Assembly: GCF_025808395.1 (NCBI RefSeq)
Contig: NZ_CP075524.1
Coordinates: 806,001-870,000, forward strand
Origin: Microcella sp.
Lineage (GTDB): Bacteria; Actinomycetota; Actinomycetes; Actinomycetales; Microbacteriaceae
Direction of reading: 5' to 3'
Length of the DNA: 64,000 bases
Shown here: positions 43,495 through 52,461 of the stretch, in pieces
How positions within the stretch are numbered: position 1 is the first letter of the stretch
Layout of the letters: each line of letters begins with the position of its first letter
Notes under the pieces: model-generated
What the model was told of the DNA's origin: nothing
The model's input: only the letters and a program-made list of their open reading frames with translations
Database searches by the model: none
Position numbers and translations under genes: made by a program

Positions 43495-44628
43495 ATGCAG
43501 CCCCACCAGCAATCTCAGCCCGCCCTGCCCCTCGGCTCGACCGCCGTCATCTACAGCGAAGGCGTCTTCGGCCAGCAAGAGGGCAAGACCGCGAACGGGC
43601 TCGTTCGCCACTCTGAGCGCTACGACATCGTGAGCGTCATCGACAGCACGTTCGCCGGGTCGGATGCGGGCACCGTGCTCACCGGTGAGCCCCTGGGCAT
43701 ACCGCTCGTGGGCTCACTCGACGACGCGCTCGCGCTGCGCCCGAACACCCCCGACTATCTGATCTGGGGTGCTGCGCCAGCCGACGGCCTGCTGACGACA
43801 CCGCAGCGCGACGTGCTGCTCGAGGCCATCGCGCAGGGCATGCACATCATCAACGGTCTGCACGAGCTGCTCGGTGATGACGACGAGCTCGCGGCTGCCG
43901 CACTCGAGAGCGACGTGACCATCACCGACATTCGGCGGCAGAAGCCGACCAAAGACCTGCGCCTGTTCTCGGGCAGCATCTTCACCGTCACGTGCCCCCG
44001 CGTCGCCGTGCTCGGCACCGACGGCTCGATCGGCAAGCGCACCACGGCGACACTGCTCGTGCAGGCACTCAGAGAGCGCGGGTTGCACGCCGTGCTCGTC
44101 GGCACCGGGCAGACCACGATCATTCAAGGCGGCGCATACGGCGCTGCGGTCGACGCCATGGTGCCGCAGTTTCGGTCTGGCGAGGTCGAGCACCAGGTGG
44201 TGCTCGCGTTCGAGACCGAGCGCCCCGACGTCATCGTCGTCGAGGGTCAGGGCTCACTGAGCCACCCCGCCTACCTCAGCTCGGGCGCGATCATCCGCGG
44301 CAGCCAGCCAGACGGCATCATCGTGCAGCACGCCCCCGCTCGACGGGTGCGCGACGACTTCGCGTTCATGCCCATGCCGACGCTCGCGCACGAGATCGCC
44401 CTCATCGAGCTCTTCGCGCAGTCGCGAGTGATCGGCATCACGATCAATCACGACGGCATGACCGACGACGAGGTCTCGGTCGCCATCGCTGACTACACGG
44501 CTGAGTTCGACCTGCCGGTGACCGACGCCCTGACGCGACCCATCGACGCCCTCGCCGACATGGTCATCGACGCGTACCCCGAGCTCGCGCGCGCGTCTCA
44601 ACCGACGTCGTCGGTCGAGACGCCCTGA
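43495..44628 (+). CDS. DUF1611 P-loop protein (DgcN-like)
   Basis: A 377-residue protein of the DUF1611 family. It has an N-terminal Rossmann-like domain (AVIYSEGVFGQQEGKTANGL, VVSVIDST) and a C-terminal P-loop-type domain with the GTDGSIGKRTTATLL stretch (GxxxxGKxT/T, about residue 180), GTGQTTIIQGG and VVEGQGSLSHPAY. Some DUF1611 proteins (DgcN) acylate D-glutamate in a D-amino-acid catabolic pathway, usually paired with DgcA; no such partner is visible here. ATG 43495 has a GAAGGAG site 8 nt upstream. Confidence 0.82.
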   Translation: MQPHQQSQPALPLGSTAVIYSEGVFGQQEGKTANGLVRHSERYDIVSVIDSTFAGSDAGTVLTGEPLGIPLVGSLDDALALRPNTPDYLIWGAAPADGLLTTPQRDVLLEAIAQGMHIINGLHELLGDDDELAAAALESDVTITDIRRQKPTKDLRLFSGSIFTVTCPRVAVLGTDGSIGKRTTATLLVQALRERGLHAVLVGTGQTTIIQGGAYGAAVDAMVPQFRSGEVEHQVVLAFETERPDVIVVEGQGSLSHPAYLSSGAIIRGSQPDGIIVQHAPARRVRDDFAFMPMPTLAHEIALIELFAQSRVIGITINHDGMTDDEVSVAIADYTAEFDLPVTDALTRPIDALADMVIDAYPELARASQPTSSVETP

Positions 44629-44630
44629 GC

Positions 44631-46001
44631 TCAGGCGATGCGGATCATCTTCTTGTTGACGAACTCGTCGATGCCCAGCGTGCCGAGCTCGCGGCCCGAA
44701 CCCGAACGCTTGATGCCGCCGAACGGCAGCTCGGGGCTGTCGGCCAGCACACAGTTGACGTAGACCATGCCGGCGTCGATCTTGTCGGCGACGCGTGCCG
44801 CCTGCGCTTCGTCGGTGGTGAACAGGTATGACCCGAGCCCGAACGGAGTGTCGTTCGCGAGCTGCACGGCTTCATCTTCGTTCGCCACCTTGAAGACCTG
44901 GGCGACCGGGCCGAAGAACTCTTCGTAGTAGGCATCGTTGCCGGGCGCCACATCGGTGAGCACGGTCGAGGTGAAGTAGTTGCCCTCGCGGGTTCCGCCG
45001 GTGAGCACGGTCGCGCCGCCGGCGACAGCGCGCTTCACCTGGTCTTCGAGCCCTTCAGCTGCACTCGCCGACGACAGAGGGCCGTATGCCCCGCCTTCGA
45101 CCATCGGGTCGCTCGCCTGGGTGCTCGACATCGCCGCGACGAACTTCTCGAGGAAGGCGTCGTAGAGCTCGTCGATGACGATGAACCGCTTGGCGCCGTT
45201 GCACGACTGACCGCTGTTGTCGAGCCGGGCGTTGGTCGCCATCTCGACCGTCGCGTCGAGGTCGTCGGTGCTCAGCAGAATGAAGGGGTCGCTACCGCCC
45301 AGCTCGAGCACGACCTTCTTGAGGTGCCGCCCGGCCTGCTCGGCCACGGCTGCTCCGGCGCGCTCAGACCCGGTGAGCGAGATGCCCTGCACGCGCGGGT
45401 CGGCGATGAGCGTGCCGATCTGGTCGGTCGAGGCGTAGATGTTCGTGTATGCGCCCACCGGAAAGCCGGCGTCGGCGAAGATCTGGTGAATCGCCGCGGC
45501 CGACTCGGGGCACTGCGCAGCGTGCTTGAGCAGGATGGTGTTGCCCAGAATCAGGTTGGGCCCGGCGAAGCGCGCCACCTGGTAGTACGGAAAGTTCCAG
45601 GGCATGATGCCCACGAGAACGCCCATGGGGCTCTTGCGGATGAACGCTGAGCCCTCGCTGCCCTCGGCGAGCTCGATCGGCTCGTCTTTCAGCAGCTCGG
45701 GGCCGTTGTCTGCGTAGTACTGGTAGATGTCGGCAGAGAAGTCGACTTCGCCCAGGGCGTCGCCGATCGGCTTGCCCATCTCGCGCACGATGATCTCGGC
45801 GAGGTTCTGACGACGCTCGCGGTGCAGCTCGGCTACCTTCGTGATGAGCGCGGCGCGCTCATCGACCGTCGTCGTGCGGGCCCAGTCGCGGTAGGCCGCT
45901 GCGGCTCCGTCGAGTGCCGCAGCGATCTCGGCGTCAGTCGCGGTCGGATACGTGGTGAGCGTCTCCCCTGTCGCGGGGTTGATCACTGCGTACTTGCTCA
46001 T
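44631..46001 (-). CDS. gabD: NAD(P)-dependent succinate-semialdehyde dehydrogenase family
   Basis: A 456-residue aldehyde dehydrogenase. It has PWNFPYYQ, LKHAAQ (cofactor-binding Lys), the catalytic Glu233 in LELGGSDPF and nucleophile Cys267 in SGQSCNGAKR, and an FGGIKRSGSGRELG tail. The LKHA motif and short length resemble the GabD1/SSADH group. The substrate is inferred. ATG 46001 has an AGGAG ribosome-binding site. A -10-like TAGGCT near 46083-46078 would give an 80-nt leader. Confidence 0.88.
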   Translation of the reverse strand: MSKYAVINPATGETLTTYPTATDAEIAAALDGAAAAYRDWARTTTVDERAALITKVAELHRERRQNLAEIIVREMGKPIGDALGEVDFSADIYQYYADNGPELLKDEPIELAEGSEGSAFIRKSPMGVLVGIMPWNFPYYQVARFAGPNLILGNTILLKHAAQCPESAAAIHQIFADAGFPVGAYTNIYASTDQIGTLIADPRVQGISLTGSERAGAAVAEQAGRHLKKVVLELGGSDPFILLSTDDLDATVEMATNARLDNSGQSCNGAKRFIVIDELYDAFLEKFVAAMSSTQASDPMVEGGAYGPLSSASAAEGLEDQVKRAVAGGATVLTGGTREGNYFTSTVLTDVAPGNDAYYEEFFGPVAQVFKVANEDEAVQLANDTPFGLGSYLFTTDEAQAARVADKIDAGMVYVNCVLADSPELPFGGIKRSGSGRELGTLGIDEFVNKKMIRIA

Positions 46002-46168
46002 GAGGCTCCTCGTGAATTCGACGGTGCACTCGTTCAGCCGCCCCTGCGGGCCGGCAGCGGTGCACACCCTGGCCCCAGCCTAGAGTCAGGCGCCCACTCC
46101 CTGCATCGCCACGACGGAGATTCACGGGGCATTCTTCGCCACGGCGTACACCGCCGCCGCGCAGCGCA

Positions 46169-46174
46169 TACAGT
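46169..46174 (+). promoter_or_regulatory. -10 element (TACAGT), leaderless start of EI24 gene
   Basis: TACAGT ends 7 nt before the ATG. No purine-rich ribosome-binding site lies between them. Confidence 0.45.
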
Positions 46175-46181
46175 GTCGAGC

Positions 46182-46988
46182 ATGAAAGCCGACGTCGCGC
46201 CTCGGCGAGTGCTGGGGCGAGTGAGACACTCGATCACCGAGTTCTTCATCGGAGCGACGCTCGTGCTGCGCGGATTCGGCTTCTGGAGAGTGCGCCCCGG
46301 TGTCATGGCCCTCGGCATGGTGCCGGCCGTGATCGCGGCTGCCGTGATCGGCACGGTGCTCGTCACGGTCGGTCTCAACGTCGAGGGTTTCGCCAGCGCA
46401 GTGACTCCGTTCGCCGACGAGTGGGCCGAGCGAGAGCGCGGTGTCGTGCGCGCCCTCGTCGCCATCGTCATGCTCACCGGCATCGTGATCGGCATGGTCT
46501 ACTCGTTCACCGCGTTGACGCTGCTCATCGGCGACCCGTTCTACGAGCGCATCTGGCGCGCGGTCGAGCACGAGCTGGGCGGCTTCACCCCGAGCCCGGT
46601 GCGGTTCTGGCGCTCGTTCGGCGACGGCATTCTGCTCGTGCTGCGGGCGATCGCCTTCGGCATCACCACGTTCATCGTGGGCCTCGTTCCGGCGGTCGGC
46701 TCGGCTGCGGCCGCGGTGCTCGGCCCGACGCTCGCCGGTCACCTCATCGCCCGAGAGCTGACCACGCGGTCGTTCGAGGCTCGCGGCATCAGCGCCTCTC
46801 GCCGCGTCGCACTGCTGCGGGGCTCTCGCGCTCGTGAGCTCGGGTTCGGGGTCATGACGCAGCTGCTCTTCGTGGTGCCCGGTGGCGCCATCGTCGTGAT
46901 GCCGGCGGCCGTCGTCGCGGCCACGCGGCTCGCGCGGCATGTCGTCGAGACCGCAGCCGCCGCTGTCGAGCCTCAGCCAGCGCCCTGA
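46182..46988 (+). CDS. EI24-family membrane protein
   Basis: A 268-residue protein with about five hydrophobic segments and the EI24 domain: the FWRVRPGVMALGMVPAVI stretch near residue 40, a LLIGDPFYERIW motif near 114, and GRELTTRSFEARGI-like loop residues. CysZ (sulfate uptake) belongs to the same superfamily, but no cysteine-synthesis gene is next to it. Function unknown. Its 3' end overlaps the convergent CoA-transferase gene by 16 bp. Confidence 0.82.
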   Translation: MKADVAPRRVLGRVRHSITEFFIGATLVLRGFGFWRVRPGVMALGMVPAVIAAAVIGTVLVTVGLNVEGFASAVTPFADEWAERERGVVRALVAIVMLTGIVIGMVYSFTALTLLIGDPFYERIWRAVEHELGGFTPSPVRFWRSFGDGILLVLRAIAFGITTFIVGLVPAVGSAAAAVLGPTLAGHLIARELTTRSFEARGISASRRVALLRGSRARELGFGVMTQLLFVVPGGAIVVMPAAVVAATRLARHVVETAAAAVEPQPAP

Positions 46989-48118
46989 GCGAGCCAACTC
47001 CGCACCTCGGCGCCGTGCTCATCGAGTGCCGGAGGGGCCGTCGGCGGTGCGGGTGCGAAGAGCGAGTAGCGAACCGGGTGGGCGAGCTGTTCAGGATGCC
47101 CCTGCCCCACGCTCACCGTCGGCTCGAGACCGAGCTGCCGCGCGAGGGCGAGCGCCTCGCTGATGCCGTTCACCGTGCCGGCGGGAACCCCTGCCTCGAG
47201 CAGCCGCGCCGCCCAACGCGCGGCGTCATCGTGGGCGAGCAGTCGTTCGAGCTCGTGCTCGAGATCGTCACGATGCTCGACTCTGGCCCGGTTGGTCGTG
47301 AATCGCTCATCGCCCGCCAGCTCGGGTTCGCCGAGCACCGCGCACAGTGAGGTGAATTGCGCATCGTTGCCGACGGCGACGGCGATGAGGGCGTCTCGGC
47401 AGCGCAGTGTCTCGTACGGCGCGATCGAGGGGTGGCGGTTGCCGAGGGCTTGCGGCGGTGTGCCCGTGGCGAGGTAGCCGCTCGCCTGGTTGGCGAGCGA
47501 GGCCACGAGGCTCGCCAGCAGCGAGACCTCGACATGCTGGCCTACTCCGGTGGTCGCACGCTGCAGCAGCGCCGCGAGCACGCCCATGACGGCGTCTTTC
47601 GCGGCCACGAGGTCGACCATCGCCACGCCCACCTTTCGGGGTTCGCCCCCCGGGTCACCGGTGATGCTCATGAGGCCGCCGACCGCCTGCACGAGAAAGT
47701 CGTATCCCGGCATCGCCGCACCCTCCCCCGTCGAGCCGAACCCGGTGATCGAGCAGTAGACGGCGCGAGGGTTGCGGGTGAGCACCGAGTCGGCATCGAG
47801 ACCGAACCGTTCCAGCGCCCCCGTGCGGTAGTTCTCGATGACGACATCGGCTCGGTCGACGAGCGCGTGCGCGACAGCGCGGTCGGCGTCGTCGGCGAAG
47901 TCGAGGGCGATCGAGTGCTTCGAGCGATTCGCCGACTCGAAGTACGAGCTCGACGATCCGGCCCAGGGCGGCCCCCATGCGCGAGTCTCGTCCCCCGCCC
48001 CCGGGCGCTCGACCTTGACGACACGGGCGCCCAGGTCGGCGAGCATGACGGCCGCCGTCGGCCCGGCGAGCACACGGCTGAGGTCGGCGACGAGCATCCC
48101 GGTCAACGGCAGGGTCAT
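46973..48118 (-). CDS. CaiB/BaiF family (class III) CoA-transferase
   Basis: Transfers CoA between acyl-CoA and a free acid. The 381-residue protein has the family N-terminus (GMLVADLSRVLAGPTAAVMLADLGARVVKVERPG), a GYDFLVQAVGGLMSITG motif in the middle, and the SLLASLVASLANQAS stretch. The catalytic Asp lies near residue 165 (MVDLVAAKDA). The neighbour is a glutaryl-CoA dehydrogenase-type gene on the opposite strand, so a succinyl-CoA:glutarate CoA-transferase role is plausible. ATG 48118 was chosen over a longer open frame. Confidence 0.88.
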   Translation of the reverse strand: MTLPLTGMLVADLSRVLAGPTAAVMLADLGARVVKVERPGAGDETRAWGPPWAGSSSSYFESANRSKHSIALDFADDADRAVAHALVDRADVVIENYRTGALERFGLDADSVLTRNPRAVYCSITGFGSTGEGAAMPGYDFLVQAVGGLMSITGDPGGEPRKVGVAMVDLVAAKDAVMGVLAALLQRATTGVGQHVEVSLLASLVASLANQASGYLATGTPPQALGNRHPSIAPYETLRCRDALIAVAVGNDAQFTSLCAVLGEPELAGDERFTTNRARVEHRDDLEHELERLLAHDDAARWAARLLEAGVPAGTVNGISEALALARQLGLEPTVSVGQGHPEQLAHPVRYSLFAPAPPTAPPALDEHGAEVRSWLAQGAG

Positions 48119-48186
48119 GCGCCAACTGTACAAGTGGACAAAACTGCTGTCACCCGACAGCATGAGAGCACCCAGAGAGGACTCGC

Positions 48187-49350
48187 ATGACCGACTCACC
48201 GCTTGATCTGATCGGCTTCGACACACTGCTGAGCGACGAGGAGCGCGCCACGCGAGACCGTGTGCGCAGCTTCGTCACCGAGCACGTGCGGCCGGGCATC
48301 GCCGAGTGGTACGACCGCGGCGAGTTTCCGCGCGAACTCATCGCGCCGATGGCGAAAGCCGGACTGCTCGGCATGCACCTGCAGGGCTGCGGCGGGGGCG
48401 GCCGGTCTGCCGTCGAGTACGGTCTCGCGGCGGCCGAGCTCGAGGCCGGAGACAGCGGCATTCGCACCTTCGTCTCAGTGCAGGGCTCGCTCGCGATGAC
48501 GGCGATCCACTCGTTCGGCTCAGTCGAGCAGCAGCAGCACTGGCTGCCGCGCATGGCTGCGGGTGAGATCATCGGCTGCTTCGGCCTCACCGAGCCGAAC
48601 GCCGGCAGCGACCCTGCCTCGATGCAGACCTTCGCGCGTCGCGACGGCGACGACTGGGTCATCACGGGTCGCAAGCGCTGGATCGGCCTCGCCACGATCG
48701 CCGACATCGCTGTGATCTGGGCGCAGACCGAGGCGGGCATCCGCGGATTCATCGTGCCGACCGCGAGCGCAGGATTCACCGCCACCGCGATCGGTCAGAA
48801 GCTCTCGATGCGCGCCTCGATTCAGTGCGACATCGAACTCGATGAGGTTCGGGTGCCGGCCGACGCGCAACTGCCGGCGGCGGAAGGGCTGCGCGGCCCC
48901 TTCACGTGCCTCAACCAGGCGCGCTACGGCATCATGTGGGGCGTCATGGGCGCCGCGCTCGACAGCTACCGCGCGGCACTCGCCTACGTGTCGCAGCGCG
49001 AGGTGTTCGGCAAGCCGGTCGCCGCCTATCAGCTCACGCAGCAGAAGCTCGTCGACATGGCGCTCGAGATCGACAAGGGCTTCTTGCTCGCGCTGCAGCT
49101 CGGGCGACTGAAAGACGCGGGGCAGCTGCAGCCGCACCAGATCTCGGTGGGCAAGCTCAACAACACGCGCGAGGCGATCGCGATCGCGCGCGAGGCCCGG
49201 GCGATGCTCGGCGGCAACGGCATCACGCTCGAGCACTCGCCGCTGCGGCACGCCAACAACCTCGAGTCGGTGCGCACCTACGAAGGCACCGATGACGTGC
49301 ACACGCTCATCCTCGGCAACGCGATCACGGGCATCGCGGCCTTTCGGTAG
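48187..49350 (+). CDS. gcdH: Acyl-CoA dehydrogenase, glutaryl-CoA dehydrogenase type
   Basis: FAD enzyme that oxidises and decarboxylates glutaryl-CoA to crotonyl-CoA. The 387-residue protein follows GCDH through its length: DSGIRTFVSVQGSLAM with the Arg that binds the distal carboxylate, IGCFGLTEPNAGSDPASM, GPFTCLNQARYGIMWGVMGA, and MLGGNGI...RTYEGTDDVHTLILGNAITGI with catalytic base Glu366. The Arg plus the TYEGT motif favour glutaryl-CoA over simple acyl-CoA. A GAGAGGA ribosome-binding site lies upstream; the gene is divergent from the CaiB-type gene. Confidence 0.9.
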   Translation: MTDSPLDLIGFDTLLSDEERATRDRVRSFVTEHVRPGIAEWYDRGEFPRELIAPMAKAGLLGMHLQGCGGGGRSAVEYGLAAAELEAGDSGIRTFVSVQGSLAMTAIHSFGSVEQQQHWLPRMAAGEIIGCFGLTEPNAGSDPASMQTFARRDGDDWVITGRKRWIGLATIADIAVIWAQTEAGIRGFIVPTASAGFTATAIGQKLSMRASIQCDIELDEVRVPADAQLPAAEGLRGPFTCLNQARYGIMWGVMGAALDSYRAALAYVSQREVFGKPVAAYQLTQQKLVDMALEIDKGFLLALQLGRLKDAGQLQPHQISVGKLNNTREAIAIAREARAMLGGNGITLEHSPLRHANNLESVRTYEGTDDVHTLILGNAITGIAAFR

Positions 49351-49366
49351 CTCGCCTCGCGCGCGT

Positions 49367-49380
49367 GCGCCCCTGGGCGC
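49367..49380. terminator. Small hairpin between convergent gcdH and gap genes
   Basis: GCGCC-CCTG-GGCGC forms a 5-bp stem in the 29-bp gap and reaches the gap stop codon. Too short and without a T tract, so only a possible bidirectional terminator. Confidence 0.25.
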
Positions 49381-50828
49381 TATGCCTCGAGGCGCTCGGG
49401 CACGACGAGCGGATGGGTTCCGGCCATGGTCTCGAGCACGCGCACGACCTGCGAGCTGTAGCCGTACTCGTTGTCATACCAGACGTAGACGATGAGGGTG
49501 TCGCCCGTGCAGATGGTGGCGAGACCGTCGACGATGCCCGCACGATGCGAGCCGATGAAGTCGGTCGACACCACCTCGGGCGACTCGATGTAGTCGATCT
49601 GCTGGCGCAGACTCGAGTGCAGCGACGTCTCGCGCAGAAACCGGTTGACCTCGTCGCGGGTCGTCGGGCGCTCGAGCCGCAGGTTCAAGATCGCCATCGA
49701 CACGTTCGGAGTCGGCACTCGAATGGCGTTGCCGGTGAGCTTGCCCTCGAGCACCGGCAGAGCCTTGGCCACCGCTTTCGCCGCCCCCGTCTCGGTGATG
49801 ACCATGTTGAGCGCGGCCGATCGCCCTCGACGATCGCCCTTGTGATAGTTGTCGATGAGGTTCTGGTCGTTCGTGAACGAGTGCACCGTCTCGACGTGCC
49901 CGTGCGCGATGCCGTACTCGTCGTGCAGCACCTTCAGCACCGGCGTGATGGCGTTGGTCGTGCAAGACGCTGCGGTGACGACGCGGTGCTCGTCGGTGAT
50001 CGTCTCGTGATTGATGCCGTGCACGACGTTGGGCAGCGAGCCCTTGCCCGGCGCCGTCAGCAGCACTCGGGCGACTCCGGTCGACTGGAGGTGCTGCGAC
50101 AGCCCCTGCTCGTCTCGCCAGCGGCCCGTGTTGTCGACGACGATTGCGTCGGCGATGCCGTACTGGGTGTAGTCGATAGCGCTCGGATCATCTGCGTAGA
50201 TCACGTGAATCAGCGTGCCGTTGGCCAGAATGGTGTTCGCCTCGGTGTCGACGCTGATCGTGCCGTCGAACGGGCCATGCACCGAGTCGCGTCGCAGCAG
50301 GCTCGCACGCTTGACCAGGTCGTTGTCGCCACCGCGACGCACGACGATGGCCCGCAAGTGCAGCCCTGCGCCATTGCCCGCGTGGGCGATCAGGATGCGC
50401 GCGAGCAGCCGCCCGATGCGACCGAAGCCATACAGCACCACATCGGTGCCGCCCGCCGGTCGAGCCGAGCGGCGCGTCTCGTCGATCGCGTCTCGAAGGT
50501 AGTCGTCGAGCGACCGACCAGCCCCGTGCTCGTCGTAGTCGAGCAGCAGTCGAGCGATGTCGAGCGATGCTGGGCCAGGATCGAGCGTGAGCAGTGCGGT
50601 GAGCAGCTGACTCGACTGCTCGAGCGGCAGCACTGTTCCGGTCACGTGGTGCGCATAGCGGTGCGCCTTGATCACGCCGATGGGTGACTGGTTGATGAGT
50701 CGGCGACCGTGAATCGACGTGATGACTCCGTGCTCGCGATACAGCCGCCCGATGAGCGGTATCAGCTCTTCAGCAAGGGTCTCGCGAGCCTTCCAGGCCT
50801 CGCGCTGGGCGACAACATCGTCAGTCAT
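49380..50828 (-). CDS. gap: Long-form glyceraldehyde-3-phosphate dehydrogenase
   Basis: A 482-residue GAPDH with a 128-residue N-terminal extension before the usual start (DVVLYGFGRIGRLLARI). The catalytic Cys is in ASCTTNAI near residue 288, and NVSMAILNL and the NEYGYSSQVV tail are normal. The extension is largely helical and has no known motif that I recognise. Long GAPDHs of this size (GapB-type) occur in corynebacteria; whether this one runs in glycolysis or gluconeogenesis cannot be read. The start lies 6 nt after a TACCGT -10. Confidence 0.88.
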   Translation of the reverse strand: MTDDVVAQREAWKARETLAEELIPLIGRLYREHGVITSIHGRRLINQSPIGVIKAHRYAHHVTGTVLPLEQSSQLLTALLTLDPGPASLDIARLLLDYDEHGAGRSLDDYLRDAIDETRRSARPAGGTDVVLYGFGRIGRLLARILIAHAGNGAGLHLRAIVVRRGGDNDLVKRASLLRRDSVHGPFDGTISVDTEANTILANGTLIHVIYADDPSAIDYTQYGIADAIVVDNTGRWRDEQGLSQHLQSTGVARVLLTAPGKGSLPNVVHGINHETITDEHRVVTAASCTTNAITPVLKVLHDEYGIAHGHVETVHSFTNDQNLIDNYHKGDRRGRSAALNMVITETGAAKAVAKALPVLEGKLTGNAIRVPTPNVSMAILNLRLERPTTRDEVNRFLRETSLHSSLRQQIDYIESPEVVSTDFIGSHRAGIVDGLATICTGDTLIVYVWYDNEYGYSSQVVRVLETMAGTHPLVVPERLEA

Positions 50829-50834
50829 GCCTCA

Positions 50835-50840
50835 ACGGTA
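50835..50840 (-). promoter_or_regulatory. -10 element (TACCGT), leaderless start of gap
   Basis: In the minus direction TACCGT ends 6 nt before the gap start codon. Its upstream end abuts the large inverted repeat after the flotillin gene. Confidence 0.5.
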
Positions 50841-50879
50841 CCGAGCGCGGTGGTGCGGTCAGGCCCCACCGCGCTCGGT
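50840..50879 (-). terminator. Large perfect inverted repeat after the flotillin gene
   Basis: Perfect 14-bp arms (ACCGAGCGCGGTGG and its complement) flank a 12-nt loop 7 bp past the flotillin stop. It has no T tract, so it is an unusual terminator or an RNA-stability structure. It also touches the gap promoter, so it may couple or insulate the two genes. Confidence 0.6.
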
Positions 50880-50886
50880 CAGGGTG

Positions 50887-52422
50887 TCAAGATTCGGTGT
50901 TCTTGCGCCGCGGTGAAGGCGAGGCCGCCGCGCCCCGTGCGACCGCCGCCCCGGTGGCCTCGCCGACGACCTTGCCGTTGATGAGCTCGCCGATGTCGAT
51001 GCCGACGAGGTCTTTGATGATCTTGGTCGACGTGGCGAGCTGGCCCGCCACGTTCTCGCCGAGCTGGTTGGTGCCGGTGCCGTCAGACGAGATGACGGTC
51101 ATGTTCTGGATGCGGCTCAACGGTTCTGACGCGGCGCGCACGATCTCGGGCAGCTGCTCGATGACGCGCTGCTTGAGCAGGGCTTCGGCACGCTCGGCCA
51201 GGGCTTCGGCCTGCGCTCGCGTGGCATCTGCCTCGGCCGTTCCCTTGACGCGAATGGCGCCGGCCTCTGCTTCACCTTCAGCCGAGAGTGCTTCGGCGGC
51301 AGCGATGCGTCGAGCACGCTCAGCGACACCCTCGGCCTCGACAGCTTCGGCCGCGCTGCGGCGACGGTTGCGCTCGGCGATACCTTCAGCCTCGATCGCC
51401 TCGGCCGCCGCCTTGCGCGCATCACGCTCGGCGTTCGCGCTGGCGACCGCCGCCACGGCAGCCGCGTCGGCCTCTTTCTCGATGGCGTACGCCTGAGCGT
51501 CGGCCACGGCGCGCACCTCGGCGTCGAGCTCTTGCTTGCGCAGCCCGACGCGCTTCTGGGCCGTGACCTCTTGCTGCGAGACGACTTCTTGCTGGGCGAT
51601 CGCCTCGGCGAGCGGTGCGGCGGCCGCGGCCTCGGCACGAGCCTTGTCGGTCTCTTTCTGAATCTCGGCGTTGCGCAGGTCGAGTTCGCGCTGGCTCTCG
51701 GCGATCTTCTGCGCCGCGATAATGCGCGCCTCTTCAGCGGCCTGCTGGGCCTGGGCTTCTGCGATCTCGGCGACCTGGCGCACGCGCGCGGCCTCGGCAC
51801 GACCGAGGTCGCGGATGTAGTTGTTGTCGTCGTCGATCTCTTTGATCTGCAGGGTGTCGATCTGCAGACCCTGAATGTCGAGAGCCTCTCGCACCGCATC
51901 GAGCACCTGCTCTTGCAGCGCCGAACGATTGGTGATGATCTCGGTCACCGTGAGTTGACCGACGATGGCGCGCACCGAACCGCTGAGCACCTCTTCAGTC
52001 GATGACTCGATCTGGTCTTGCTGGTTCAAGAAGCGCTGGGCAGCGGCGCGAACCATGGGCTCAGAACCGCCCACCTTGACGACCGCGACCGCGTTGACGC
52101 GAATCGTGATGGCGTCACGAGTCTGCGCAGTGGCCTGCACGTTAAGCTGCCGCGATCGAAGGCTCAGCTTGAAGTAGGCCTCGATGATGGGCTTGACGAA
52201 GACGCGCGACCCGAAGACGACCTTCTGCCCGACGTTCTCTTTCTCGTGATTGATGTCACGCTCTTTCGGCGTGCGCTGCCGCGAGGTGACGATGATCGCC
52301 TCGTCGGGCTTCGCCACCTTGATCGAGCGCAGCAGCACGATGATGACGATGAGCGAGATGACGACGGCGACACTGATGCCGACGATCTGCGTGAAGAACT
52401 GATTGATCGAGTCGAAGAGCAT
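50887..52422 (-). CDS. Flotillin (SPFH/band 7 domain) protein
   Basis: A 511-residue flotillin. It has an N-terminal membrane segment (about residues 8-30), an SPFH domain (about 35-190) and a long Ala/Glu-rich coiled-coil region. The C-terminal part holds a run of related segments (AAEAIEAEGIAERNRRRS, AAEAVEAEGVAERARRIA, AAEALSAEGEAEAG), followed by a glycine-rich tail. Flotillins organise membrane microdomains and oligomerise through the coiled coil. A weak -10 (CATACT) ends 6 nt before the start. Confidence 0.93.
   Translation of the reverse strand: MLFDSINQFFTQIVGISVAVVISLIVIIVLLRSIKVAKPDEAIIVTSRQRTPKERDINHEKENVGQKVVFGSRVFVKPIIEAYFKLSLRSRQLNVQATAQTRDAITIRVNAVAVVKVGGSEPMVRAAAQRFLNQQDQIESSTEEVLSGSVRAIVGQLTVTEIITNRSALQEQVLDAVREALDIQGLQIDTLQIKEIDDDNNYIRDLGRAEAARVRQVAEIAEAQAQQAAEEARIIAAQKIAESQRELDLRNAEIQKETDKARAEAAAAAPLAEAIAQQEVVSQQEVTAQKRVGLRKQELDAEVRAVADAQAYAIEKEADAAAVAAVASANAERDARKAAAEAIEAEGIAERNRRRSAAEAVEAEGVAERARRIAAAEALSAEGEAEAGAIRVKGTAEADATRAQAEALAERAEALLKQRVIEQLPEIVRAASEPLSRIQNMTVISSDGTGTNQLGENVAGQLATSTKIIKDLVGIDIGELINGKVVGEATGAAVARGAAASPSPRRKNTES
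51260..51412. repeat. Internal tandem repeat in flotillin coiled coil
   Basis: Three consecutive units of about 18 residues with the core AAEA(I/V/L)xAEG(I/V/E)AE. They are divergent at the DNA level, so they look like old internal duplications retained as coiled-coil heptads. Limits are approximate. Confidence 0.6.
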
Positions 52423-52461
52423 GAGTTCAGTATGGCCGAATCAGGTGCTCATCGGCGAGGA

